Part shown: piece by piece, positions 7,955 to 16,040 of the stretch
Numbering within the stretch: the first letter of the stretch is position 1
Layout of the letters: every line of letters begins with the position of its first letter
Assembly (NCBI RefSeq): GCF_947500985.1
Contig: NZ_CANMTX010000003.1
Coordinates: 496,001 to 560,000, forward strand
Direction of reading: 5' to 3'
Length of the DNA stretch: 64,000 nt
From: an uncultured Maribacter sp.
GTDB taxonomy: Bacteria; Bacteroidota; Bacteroidia; Flavobacteriales; Flavobacteriaceae
Made by a program: the position numbers and the translations under genes
The notes under the pieces: model-generated
Seen by the model: the letters and a program-made list of their open reading frames with translations, nothing else
Told to the model about the DNA's origin: nothing
The model's database searches: none

Positions 7955-9242
7955 GTTGTTGTTTTATTACTTCGGTGTACACATTCATCCAATCTCTATC
8001 ATCTTTATTACCTAAGACTTCATTAGAGAACATCGTTATAAGCGTACCATTAACTTCTCTAACCTCATTAGAGATCAATTGTACCTGACGTAATACTTCT
8101 TGATCTTTCTTAATTTTTGAAAGCGATATATCATGAATTGCAAACGGATGCACTTTTATAGGCTGCTTTACTTCTAGCGGAACATCATAAAACTGAAATG
8201 GTGTACAGGTACCTGCCCTAAAACCAAGTTCAAAGGTATACCCCATAGTGTAGTCATTGGTAAATTCTGCCGCAATGAGATTACGGTAGGTTTGAGGTAC
8301 ATCGACTCTATTGTACCGCATTTTACAATTATTTACAGGTCTGTTAATGACCACTTCTAAATTGGCTTTCTCTTTCTTTAAGAGTTCTAGATCAGAAAAT
8401 GAACTATAGCTAGCTGCCAATGATACCGGCACATAATCAGCTACATATTTTATAAGTGACTTAAATTTAATACTATTAGTAGATACATTTTTATCGTACT
8501 TAGAATAATCTGCATATTGAAAGAAGAAATTACACTTTACACTATATTTTTTGTGCAGGGCAATTAATTCAGCATAATTATCATAAGGATCTTTCTGCCT
8601 GTTTAAACCTACCGCTATACGGTCATAAACTCTTTTAAGCTTAAATGTAGCTATGTCCATTAGCATGCCCGCCAAGCCACGAATTACACCCCTATTAGCA
8701 TAGCAATGTGAAGTTGCCACATCAATTACAGAAACAAAATCATACGTTTTACCCTTATGTTCCAAATCTGGAAAACGCTCTTTTAGCGCATCCAATAATT
8801 TAAGAGCCCAAATATCTACAACTGGTTTTTGAAGGAATCCATTTTGAAAAGCGATACTATCTTTCGGTGAAAATCTACCATGAATATCCTTTACATGCGG
8901 CAAGTATTCTTCATACCTTGAAAGTAGAAAAAAACTAGCGGCAAAAATATCAAACGGTAGGTTACTACGCTCTCCTGCTTGAAAAAAACAAGGTACATCT
9001 TCCCACACTGCAATATTTAATTCAATATCATTAATGCCCTGATCAAAAAGCAACTCGTTACTACGAACAAAAAACTCGTTCTGTAGCGGTTGTTTTGTAT
9101 ATGTTATTTTTGGTCCGGTATGCTTTATAAACTCCTCTACCTTAGTGGTAAAATCAAGTTCAATACCTAATATATTCACGAAGATATGCCTCATAATATA
9201 GGTAAGACGAGGTGTGATTTTATGTGTATAAATCAATAACAT
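7947..9242 (-). CDS. DUF7033 / polysaccharide deacetylase-like protein
   Basis: 431 residues. I recognise the N terminus (L-I-Y-T-H-K-I-T-P-R) and the motif sequence F-D-I-F-A-A-S-F-F-L-L-S-R-Y-E-E-Y from flavobacterial proteins annotated as polysaccharide-deacetylase family with a DUF7033 N-terminal domain. The C-terminal half (~165-420) looks like a NodB-type barrel (V-S-V-I-D-V-A-T-S-H, M-G-Y-T-F-E-L-G-F-R-A-G-T-C-T-P). No signal peptide, so it is cytoplasmic. The start is the ATG immediately after the radC stop (zero spacing); a later Met at 9194 is less likely because the N terminus is conserved. The true substrate is unknown. Confidence 0.72.
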   Translation of the reverse strand: MLLIYTHKITPRLTYIMRHIFVNILGIELDFTTKVEEFIKHTGPKITYTKQPLQNEFFVRSNELLFDQGINDIELNIAVWEDVPCFFQAGERSNLPFDIFAASFFLLSRYEEYLPHVKDIHGRFSPKDSIAFQNGFLQKPVVDIWALKLLDALKERFPDLEHKGKTYDFVSVIDVATSHCYANRGVIRGLAGMLMDIATFKLKRVYDRIAVGLNRQKDPYDNYAELIALHKKYSVKCNFFFQYADYSKYDKNVSTNSIKFKSLIKYVADYVPVSLAASYSSFSDLELLKKEKANLEVVINRPVNNCKMRYNRVDVPQTYRNLIAAEFTNDYTMGYTFELGFRAGTCTPFQFYDVPLEVKQPIKVHPFAIHDISLSKIKKDQEVLRQVQLISNEVREVNGTLITMFSNEVLGNKDDRDWMNVYTEVIKQQHV

Positions 9243-9941
9243 CTATAGAATTTTTTCATCTGCAAAGCTATAGTAACTTTTTTGGGTAATGATCAAATGA
9301 TCCAACACTTTAATATCTAAAGTTTCACTAGCAACTTTTATCTTCTGGGTAATCTGTTTATCTGCTGCACTAGGTCTTAGTGTACCTGAAGGGTGATTAT
9401 GAGCCAAAATAATTGCTACTGCGCCTAATTCTAACGCCTGTTTCATAACAATACGCACATCTACTAAAGTACCTGTTATACCACCTTTACTCAACTGTGC
9501 TTTATGCAATACTTTGTTGGAGTTATTAAGAAAGAGAATCCAGAATTCTTCATGTTCCAAATCGCCTAGCAAGGGTTGTAAAATCTCGTAAACATCTTTA
9601 CTGCTTCCTATTTTTTCAATTTTAGCGGCATCTTCTCCACGTCTTCTTCTACCTACTTCTAAAGCAGCTGCAATACTTACTGCTTTTGCTTCACCAATAC
9701 CTTTAAAGGTCATCAGCTGTTTTATAGAAAGTCTACCTAATTCATTGAGGTTGTTATCTACAGATGCCAAAATACGTTTAGATAGTTCAACTGCACTTTC
9801 TGATCTACTGCCAGAACCTATTAAAATGGCAATCAATTCAGCATCAGATAATACCGAACGACCTTTGTGAACTAGCTTTTCTCTTGGCTTATCATCATCT
9901 GACCAATTTTTAATAGATAACGAGGTTGGTTTATCGTGCAT
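9243..9941 (-). CDS. radC: RadC family JAB/MPN-domain protein
   Basis: 232 residues, normal for RadC (UPF0758). An N-terminal helix-hairpin-helix region (~residues 60-95, L-M-T-F-K-G-I-G-E-A-K-A) precedes a JAB/MPN metalloprotease-like domain. The JAMM metal ligands are visible as H181-x-H183 within HNHPSG and D194. Despite the historical name, a DNA-repair role is not established; the biochemical activity is unknown. It is the first gene of a tightly packed operon: its TAG is followed directly by the ATG of the DUF7033 gene. A TATCTTTA box (9946-9953, minus) lies 4 nt before the ATG. Confidence 0.88.
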   Translation of the reverse strand: MHDKPTSLSIKNWSDDDKPREKLVHKGRSVLSDAELIAILIGSGSRSESAVELSKRILASVDNNLNELGRLSIKQLMTFKGIGEAKAVSIAAALEVGRRRRGEDAAKIEKIGSSKDVYEILQPLLGDLEHEEFWILFLNNSNKVLHKAQLSKGGITGTLVDVRIVMKQALELGAVAIILAHNHPSGTLRPSAADKQITQKIKVASETLDIKVLDHLIITQKSYYSFADEKIL

Positions 9942-10003
9942 TGGCTAAAGATACAGAACAAATTATTTTATGGTAAATTTATGCATCAATTAAAAAACCA
10001 ACC

Positions 10004-10447
10004 ATGAAATCGATTCTAAACGAAGAGGCATACCAAGAAATTAAAGGTAGAATTGAGCAACTTTCTGAAACCTCTGAGAAAGGTTGGGGAAAAATGACCG
10101 TTGGGCAAATGGTTTGGCATTGCCAATACCCGTTAAAATTAGCTATTAAGAATACACCCAATACTTCTAAAGGAAATTGGTTCGTAAAAACGTTCTTTAA
10201 AAAATCTTTATACAATGATAAACCGTGGCGTAAAAATTTACCGACTGCACCTCAGCTAAAAACAAAAGAAGTCAAAATATTCAGTACCGAACACGAAATT
10301 CTTAAAACTTTAGTGAATGATTTCTATGCAGTTCGTGATCGCGAAGAATGGTATCCGCACCCAGCTTTTGGTCCATTTACTAAAGAGCAATGGGGTCAAG
10401 TGCAGTACAAACATTTAGACCATCACTTAAAACAATTCGGGGTATAA
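10004..10447 (+). CDS. DUF1569 family protein (DinB-like fold)
   Basis: 147 residues, no signal peptide. It matches the DUF1569 pattern, a four-helix DinB/YfiT-like fold. The conserved W-G-K-M-T-V-G-Q-M-V-W-H-C segment at ~26-39, H-P-A-F-G at ~124-128 and K-H-L-D-H-H-L at ~138-144 provide histidines that could bind a metal, as in DinB-like proteins. It stands alone, divergent from radC. The biochemical function is unknown. An AT-rich TAAATTTA at 9974-9981 could be its -7 element, but that is weak. Confidence 0.75.
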   Translation: MKSILNEEAYQEIKGRIEQLSETSEKGWGKMTVGQMVWHCQYPLKLAIKNTPNTSKGNWFVKTFFKKSLYNDKPWRKNLPTAPQLKTKEVKIFSTEHEILKTLVNDFYAVRDREEWYPHPAFGPFTKEQWGQVQYKHLDHHLKQFGV

Positions 10448-10448
10448 C

Positions 10449-10617
10449 TTGGTTGTTGGTTGTTGGTTGGAAAAAAAACAAATTCAAGTTCAAGTTCAAA
10501 CTCAAAAATACTTAGTACTTTTTACTTAATACTTTGTACTCATTACGCAGTACTCTTTACTCTATTATCTATTTTCTCTAATCCAACTTTGCACCTAGTA
10601 CTTATTACTTCGTACTT
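10449..10617. repeat. Tract of three successive simple degenerate repeats
   Basis: Between the DUF1569 stop and the Mpl stop lie three runs back to back: (TTGTTGG)n at ~10449-10470, a poly-A then (AAGTTC)n-like units at ~10471-10505, and a degenerate array of TACTT/GTACT pentamers at ~10509-10617. No credible gene is present on either strand. An open frame through the tract has repeat-derived composition and is not a gene. Confidence 0.7.
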
Positions 10618-10622
10618 CCACC

Positions 10623-11978
10623 TTAACTCATCAACTCTTGAAATTTCTTCAAATCGAATCCGCCATAATTACCTGAGCTCATAAGTAACAATGTGGTATT
10701 ATCGTACGACTGACTTTCTAAGTACTCATGAAAAGATTTTGCATCGGTAAATATGTTTAAATCGTTTCTTTGAAAAGCTTCTGAAATTTGTTCGGGAGTA
10801 ACGGCTTCTAACTTCTTAATAGCCACAGATTCTGGCAAGAAGAAAATAACTGCTTCATCAGCAGCATCTAAAGCACCTTTGTATTCCTTTAAAAATTCCG
10901 GATTAAAACTGCTGTACGTATGCAACTCTAAGCAAGCAATCAATTTTCTATTTGGGTATTGTTCCTTTACCGCCTTTGTAGTTGCAGCAACTTTACTTGG
11001 GGAATGTGCAAAATCTTTATAGGCGATACTTGAATTACCTTCTGCTATTTTTTCTAACCGTTTAGATGCCCCTTTAAATGTGGCAATAGCTTCGTAAAAA
11101 TCGTCTTCATCAACACCCATATTTTGGCAAATCCACTTTGCACCTGCCAAATTGCTTAGGTTATGTTTTCCGAAAACCTCAATAGGCATCGGTCCTTCAT
11201 TCGTTTCCAACAACGTTTCACCGTCTTCAACGGTATATTCAGGTGTAGTATATGGTAATTTTCTAATGGCATTTTCAGAAGCTTCAACAATCTCCTTTAC
11301 TGTTTCGTCTTCTATATTATAAGTTATAGAACCACCATTAACGATACTATCAACGAATATTTTAAACTGCTCTACGTAATTCTCAAAAGTGGGAAATACA
11401 TTGATATGATCCCAAGCGATACCACTTAACAAAGCAATATTAGGTTTGTATAAATGAAATTTAGGTCTGCGGTCTATTGGGGACGATAAGTACTCATCAC
11501 CTTCTAGCACGATAAAATCATTATCCTCGGTAAGGTGCACCATTCTATCAAAACCATCTAATTGTGCCCCTACCATATAATCAACCTCTATATCATTAAA
11601 GTTGAGGACATGAAGGATCATTGAGGTAATGGTTGTTTTACCATGGCTACCACCAATAACTACTCGGGTTTTATTTTTAGATTGCTCGTATAAAAATTCT
11701 GGGTAAGAGTAAATAGTGATTCCCAATTCTTGGGCTTTTAGCAATTCTGGGTTATCTGCTTTGGCATGCATACCCAATACAATAGCATCTACATTACTTG
11801 TTACTTTTTCAGGAAACCAGCCAAACTCTTCGGGTAGTAATCCTTTTGCTGCTAATCTAGATTTAGAAGGTTCAAAAATGACATCGTCACTACCTGTAAT
11901 AACATATCCTTTGTGTTCTAGAGCCAATGCTAAATTGTGCATGGCACTTCCTCCTATTGCAATAAAATGTATTCGCAT
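10623..11978 (-). CDS. mpl: Mpl-type Mur ligase: UDP-MurNAc:L-Ala-gamma-D-Glu-meso-DAP ligase-like
   Basis: 451 residues with Mur ligase architecture. The N-terminal Rossmann domain has H-F-I-A-I-G-G-S-A-M (residues 4-13). The ATP-binding P-loop is V-I-G-G-S-H-G-K-T-T at ~108-117, followed by a central ATPase domain (LEGDEYLSS, the GIAWDHINVFP motif) and a C-terminal domain. By family knowledge Mpl ligates recycled murein tripeptide to UDP-N-acetylmuramate, bypassing MurC-F. It is distinguished from MurC by the I-A-I-G-G-S-A-M-H-N-L-A N terminus and the short P-loop context. Cytoplasmic, transcribed alone, with a TATCTTTG -7 box upstream. Confidence 0.82.
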   Translation of the reverse strand: MRIHFIAIGGSAMHNLALALEHKGYVITGSDDVIFEPSKSRLAAKGLLPEEFGWFPEKVTSNVDAIVLGMHAKADNPELLKAQELGITIYSYPEFLYEQSKNKTRVVIGGSHGKTTITSMILHVLNFNDIEVDYMVGAQLDGFDRMVHLTEDNDFIVLEGDEYLSSPIDRRPKFHLYKPNIALLSGIAWDHINVFPTFENYVEQFKIFVDSIVNGGSITYNIEDETVKEIVEASENAIRKLPYTTPEYTVEDGETLLETNEGPMPIEVFGKHNLSNLAGAKWICQNMGVDEDDFYEAIATFKGASKRLEKIAEGNSSIAYKDFAHSPSKVAATTKAVKEQYPNRKLIACLELHTYSSFNPEFLKEYKGALDAADEAVIFFLPESVAIKKLEAVTPEQISEAFQRNDLNIFTDAKSFHEYLESQSYDNTTLLLMSSGNYGGFDLKKFQELMS

Positions 11979-11995
11979 TCCTAAATTTTAGGTGG

Positions 11996-12003
11996 CAAAG
12001 ATA
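11996..12003 (-). promoter_or_regulatory. -7 box of the mpl promoter
   Basis: On the minus strand this reads TATCTTTG, a perfect TAnnTTTG box ending 17 nt before the mpl ATG. No clear -33 TTG is seen upstream of it. Confidence 0.5.
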
Positions 12004-12184
12004 CGTATTGTGCATGTATTATTATGGAATCTCTATAAAACTAGAACCTAGCAAATCCCTTAAAAAATGGGATTATCATCGATGAAATACGTTAATTTTT
12101 AACACTTCCTATCAAGTTTAGTAGTATTCACCCTACATAATGATGTTTTCACAACATATAATTTCCTACAAATGTTAACGGAAA

Positions 12185-12207
12185 TACCTTTAACAGCTAT
12201 TAAGGTA
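12185..12207 (+). promoter_or_regulatory. Inverted repeat upstream of the T9SS adhesin operon
   Basis: TACCTT, 11 nt, AAGGTA (7 of 8 bases complementary if extended to TACCTTTA/TTAAGGTA), ending 22 nt before the adhesin ATG. The left arm also resembles a -7 box (TACCTTTA). It could be an operator or a leader hairpin; the role is inferred. Confidence 0.35.
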
Positions 12208-12229
12208 TTCAACAACCAACCCCCTATTA

Positions 12230-15082
12230 ATGAATAAATTAAAAATTAGGTTCTTAGCCATAGTGTGTTTCACGCTTGGTTTCTCAAACTTGGTCAAAGC
12301 ACAATGCGCAGGAAATGATGCCAGCATTGTAGTTTGTGAAAAAGATGCAGATGACACCAATCGTAACTTTGCCTTATTTCCAAGATTAGGTGGCTCGCCT
12401 ACCGCTGGCGGAACATGGTCAACCACAAATCCAGAAAATTTCTATGCTTTAAACCAAAGTACGGGAATCGTTGATCTATGGCGTATTAATAACTATGGAA
12501 CGCACTCCTTTGTATATACCAATACAGATTGTAATGAAACTGCTACCGTAACCATAACTTTAGGTGGTTACCCTGGCGAAGATAATATTGATGGTAGCGC
12601 CAATGCTTGCGGAGATGACAGCAGTGTTAACTTACATGGTTTTTTAGGGAGTAATGTAGACGGAAAAGTTCAAGATTTCAATGGCCTTTGGGAAGAAGAC
12701 CCTAGTACATTTACAGGTCAGTTAGAAGATAATATCTTCAATGCCCAAATGGCAGGACCCGGAATATATAATTTTACGTATACCGTACCAGATGTTGATA
12801 GTTGCTTAGAAAGAACATCAACAGTAATTTTAGAAGTGCACCCACCACCAAATGCAGGTGATGCTTTTGGTCTTACATTTTGTGCAGATGATGATTTATC
12901 TGCCTACACCGCATTTGATCTCAGCGATCAATTGGTAGGTGAAGATCCTAATGGAACTTGGACGGAAAACGGTACCAATCAATTAAGTGACCTCAACGAT
13001 TCAGTCATAAATATTCAAGAAATGTATAACAATTTTGGTTATGCAGATTTCACGTTCATTTATACAGTTTTCCCTAGTCACCCAGTATGCGAAAAAAGAG
13101 AGACCGAAATAAGCATTAGTATTTTACCTGTGCTACACGGTACTATTACCGCAGATGATATATGTGCTGGCGAAGACTATGTTGTTGATCTAGTTTACGA
13201 TGATACGCTATTGCACAATGGTGATTTTTTAATTCAGTATTCCATAGATGGTACCATTGGCGATTCACCCGCAACATTAGCTGATGGAAATGGAGATTTC
13301 ATTATCGACCCTTCTTTAGTACCCTTAAATCAAGAAGTAACTCTTGAAATTACTGGCATAACCAGTGTTACTCCCCCACGAGCTGTTTGTGATAGAGTTG
13401 TTGTGCCACCAACTACGTTCTTGGTTACAAGTTCATCTGTTAGCGCAGAAGATATCTGTGTTGATAATGACAATACCATTCAGGTGATTGAAATTCTTGA
13501 CACCAATGGTAATTTGGCTAATGGAAACTTCACTACAGCATATACAATTACAGATATAGATGGTGGCACGTTAACTTCAGATGCGTTTGAACTTGAATTT
13601 ACAAATGGCGCAGCTACATTTATAATAGCTGGAAGTAATTTTTCTGAAGGTGGAGCGTACAGTATTAGACCAACGATTAGCGACATATACGCCACAAGTT
13701 GTCCTATTACAGATACATTTATAGTAACTCCGTTACCAGATGCTATTCAGCTAGACCTCATAGTAGACAATAATTGCGATGCCACACAAATAGATGTTTT
13801 GGTAGACGCTCCTATTTTACCAGATGGCACCTATACGATAACCTATGATGTTACCGAATTAGGTTCTAATACCGTGCTAACTACCAATACCATAAATTTC
13901 ACAGGTGGTACTGCTGCCTATCAAATAGATGTTGATGCTTTACCTATTGGTAATTATACCGCTAGTGTACGAAGCATTCAAAACGATACTACACCCTGCC
14001 GATTAGATTTTGAGTTTGAAGAGAGCGAAAACTTCTCTCGTGGCGGAGTGCCAGATGCTCCCGTAGCCGATGCCAACCAAACTTTTTGTTTGAGTGATTT
14101 TAGCGAAGCACCAACATTGATGGATATTAATGTTACCGCAGAAGGCGATATTTTATTTTACGATACCGATACAGACACCAATATTCTACCGATTGCTACA
14201 GAACTGATTGATGGTGAAGATTATTTTGTAACCAATAGCGATCCACTTACTAATTGTGAGGGTACCGAACGTGTTCAAATAACAGTCAATTTCAGTAATC
14301 CTGATGCGCCAACGAGTGATGATAATACTCCGTTGTTCTGCGCAGAAACGAGTCCGACATTGTCGAATATTACTGTAAATGTAATTACAGGCAGTTCAGT
14401 TTCTTGGTTTAGTACGCTCTCTGGCGGTACTGCTTTAGATATGTCAACTATTCTAGTAGATGGTCAAACTTATTTCGCAGCTACCAATAGCGGTGGTTGT
14501 ACTAGTACGGAGCGATTAGAAATTACGCCGACAGTAATAACGGTTGCACCAACGGCAATATCTTCAGATATCTTATTAGTTTGTGGTTTAGATGACCCTA
14601 CAGTTGCAGCATTACGGACTTTAGAAAACGAAACAGCAAATGAAGTATTCTGGTTTATGACCGAAACTGGCGGTACAGCCCTAACAGATGATGTTCCTTT
14701 AATTCCTGATACTATATACTATGCAGAAAATTATAATTCCCTTACCGAATGTTCTTCTGCAACACGTATACCGGTAACTGTAGATTTTAGTAATTGTGAT
14801 CCCGAAAATTATGACTTCTTCATACCTGACGGATTCTCACCAAATGCCGATGGCAGAAATGATACCTTTTTCATTCCGAATATAGAAACCATATTCCCGA
14901 ATTTCACTTTAGAGATTTTGAACCGATACGGCACCTCATTATTTAAAGGTGACAAAACTAATCCCGCTTGGGATGGTAGAAATGGTTCTGCCACAGCACC
15001 AAATGGAGTCTATTTTTATATCATCAATTATAACAAAGGCAATTCAGAACCTATTCAAGGTCGCTTATACTTAAACAGATAA
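12230..15082 (+). CDS. Secreted T9SS type B adhesin-like protein with CHU_C sorting domain
   Basis: 950 residues. A signal peptide covers residues 1-25 (ending NLVKAQ). The N-terminal ~600 residues are beta-rich with scattered Cys pairs (PKD/Ig-like, no enzyme motif). Three related Ig-like modules of ~82 residues start near 608, 691 and 772; each has a Cys near its start, a (L/M)(V/I)DG.(D/T)YF or equivalent strand and a second Cys before T.R. The last ~90 residues (861-950) form the gliding-motility-associated CHU_C/type B sorting domain (F-I-P-D-G-F-S-P-N-A-D-G, N-R-Y-G, W-D-G, P-N-G-V-Y-F-Y). By family knowledge such proteins cross the outer membrane through T9SS with help from an SprF-like partner, here the next gene 3 nt downstream. 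Confidence 0.87.
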   Translation: MNKLKIRFLAIVCFTLGFSNLVKAQCAGNDASIVVCEKDADDTNRNFALFPRLGGSPTAGGTWSTTNPENFYALNQSTGIVDLWRINNYGTHSFVYTNTDCNETATVTITLGGYPGEDNIDGSANACGDDSSVNLHGFLGSNVDGKVQDFNGLWEEDPSTFTGQLEDNIFNAQMAGPGIYNFTYTVPDVDSCLERTSTVILEVHPPPNAGDAFGLTFCADDDLSAYTAFDLSDQLVGEDPNGTWTENGTNQLSDLNDSVINIQEMYNNFGYADFTFIYTVFPSHPVCEKRETEISISILPVLHGTITADDICAGEDYVVDLVYDDTLLHNGDFLIQYSIDGTIGDSPATLADGNGDFIIDPSLVPLNQEVTLEITGITSVTPPRAVCDRVVVPPTTFLVTSSSVSAEDICVDNDNTIQVIEILDTNGNLANGNFTTAYTITDIDGGTLTSDAFELEFTNGAATFIIAGSNFSEGGAYSIRPTISDIYATSCPITDTFIVTPLPDAIQLDLIVDNNCDATQIDVLVDAPILPDGTYTITYDVTELGSNTVLTTNTINFTGGTAAYQIDVDALPIGNYTASVRSIQNDTTPCRLDFEFEESENFSRGGVPDAPVADANQTFCLSDFSEAPTLMDINVTAEGDILFYDTDTDTNILPIATELIDGEDYFVTNSDPLTNCEGTERVQITVNFSNPDAPTSDDNTPLFCAETSPTLSNITVNVITGSSVSWFSTLSGGTALDMSTILVDGQTYFAATNSGGCTSTERLEITPTVITVAPTAISSDILLVCGLDDPTVAALRTLENETANEVFWFMTETGGTALTDDVPLIPDTIYYAENYNSLTECSSATRIPVTVDFSNCDPENYDFFIPDGFSPNADGRNDTFFIPNIETIFPNFTLEILNRYGTSLFKGDKTNPAWDGRNGSATAPNGVYFYIINYNKGNSEPIQGRLYLNR

Positions 15083-15085
15083 CCC

Positions 15086-16039
15086 ATGCACAAGAAATTA
15101 ATAAACACACCTTGGGGTATTTGCATCGTTATGCTTTTGTTCCTTTTAAAAACGCAGGCACAGCAAGACCCGCAGTATACACAATATATGTATAACATGA
15201 ATGTGGTCAACCCTGCTTACACGACCAATGAACCAGGCATGCTCAATTTTGGTACGCTATACAGAACCCAATGGGAAAATGCTATTGGCGCACCAAAAAC
15301 GCTGACCTTTTTCGCCCACACTCCGTTATCTGAAAAAATTGAAATGGGCGCATCTATTATATCAGATGATATTGGCGATGGTTCATTGAAAGAAAATAAT
15401 ATGTATGTTGATTTTGCTTATATACTTAAGCTAGATGAGCAAAGTAATTTGAGCTTAGGATTAAAAGGTGGTATCACTACGTTCGAAACTAATTTTAACG
15501 GATTCAGGCTACCAGAGGTTCAAGATGATCCTGCCTTTGGTGAAAATATGAATAACACCTTCCCAAATATGGGTATAGGTGCATTTTATAACAGAGATAA
15601 GTTTTACGCAGGTTTATCTATTCCAAATTTATTGACCTCTAAACATCTAGAAAATAGAGATGGTCTAAACCGTATTGGGTCAGAAGCCATTCACCTTTTT
15701 GGTATGGCAGGTTATGTATTTGACATTAATTCTAACTTAAAACTAAAGCCATCTGTATTGACCAAAATAGTTTCGGGCGCACCTATTACCGCAGATGTAT
15801 CTTTCAACGCATTATTCAACAATCGTTTTGAAGGTGGAGTATCGTACAGGATAGATGACTCTGTCAACGCCATGTTCAATATAGCGGTTATACCTTCTGT
15901 TCGCATAGGCTATGCTTATGATTACACCTTGTCTAATTTAGGCGCATTCAATAATGGATCACATGAAATTTTTGTGCTGTTCAACCTAGACCTTTGGGGA
16001 CTCAAAAAAGGCTATGATAAATCTCCTAGATTCTACTAA
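15086..16039 (+). CDS. PorP/SprF family type IX secretion-associated membrane protein
   Basis: 317 residues. Signal peptide at residues ~1-25 (ending KTQAQ), immediately followed by the family hallmark Q-D-P-Q-Y-T-Q-Y-M-Y-N and N-P-A-Y. The remainder alternates beta strands of an outer-membrane barrel and ends in W-G-L-K-K-G-Y. SprF of Flavobacterium johnsoniae is required to secrete the type B-domain adhesin SprB; several paralogues each serve a neighbouring adhesin. The gene sits 3 nt after the CHU_C adhesin and 1 nt before an OmpA-family gene, so a dedicated secretion/anchoring role for that adhesin is the likely reading (inference). Confidence 0.88.
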   Translation: MHKKLINTPWGICIVMLLFLLKTQAQQDPQYTQYMYNMNVVNPAYTTNEPGMLNFGTLYRTQWENAIGAPKTLTFFAHTPLSEKIEMGASIISDDIGDGSLKENNMYVDFAYILKLDEQSNLSLGLKGGITTFETNFNGFRLPEVQDDPAFGENMNNTFPNMGIGAFYNRDKFYAGLSIPNLLTSKHLENRDGLNRIGSEAIHLFGMAGYVFDINSNLKLKPSVLTKIVSGAPITADVSFNALFNNRFEGGVSYRIDDSVNAMFNIAVIPSVRIGYAYDYTLSNLGAFNNGSHEIFVLFNLDLWGLKKGYDKSPRFY

Positions 16040-16040
16040 A

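Noticed and set aside
10460-10684. 74-residue open frame on the plus strand
   Set aside because: It is made of the simple-repeat tract and the 3' end of mpl; composition and position show no real gene.
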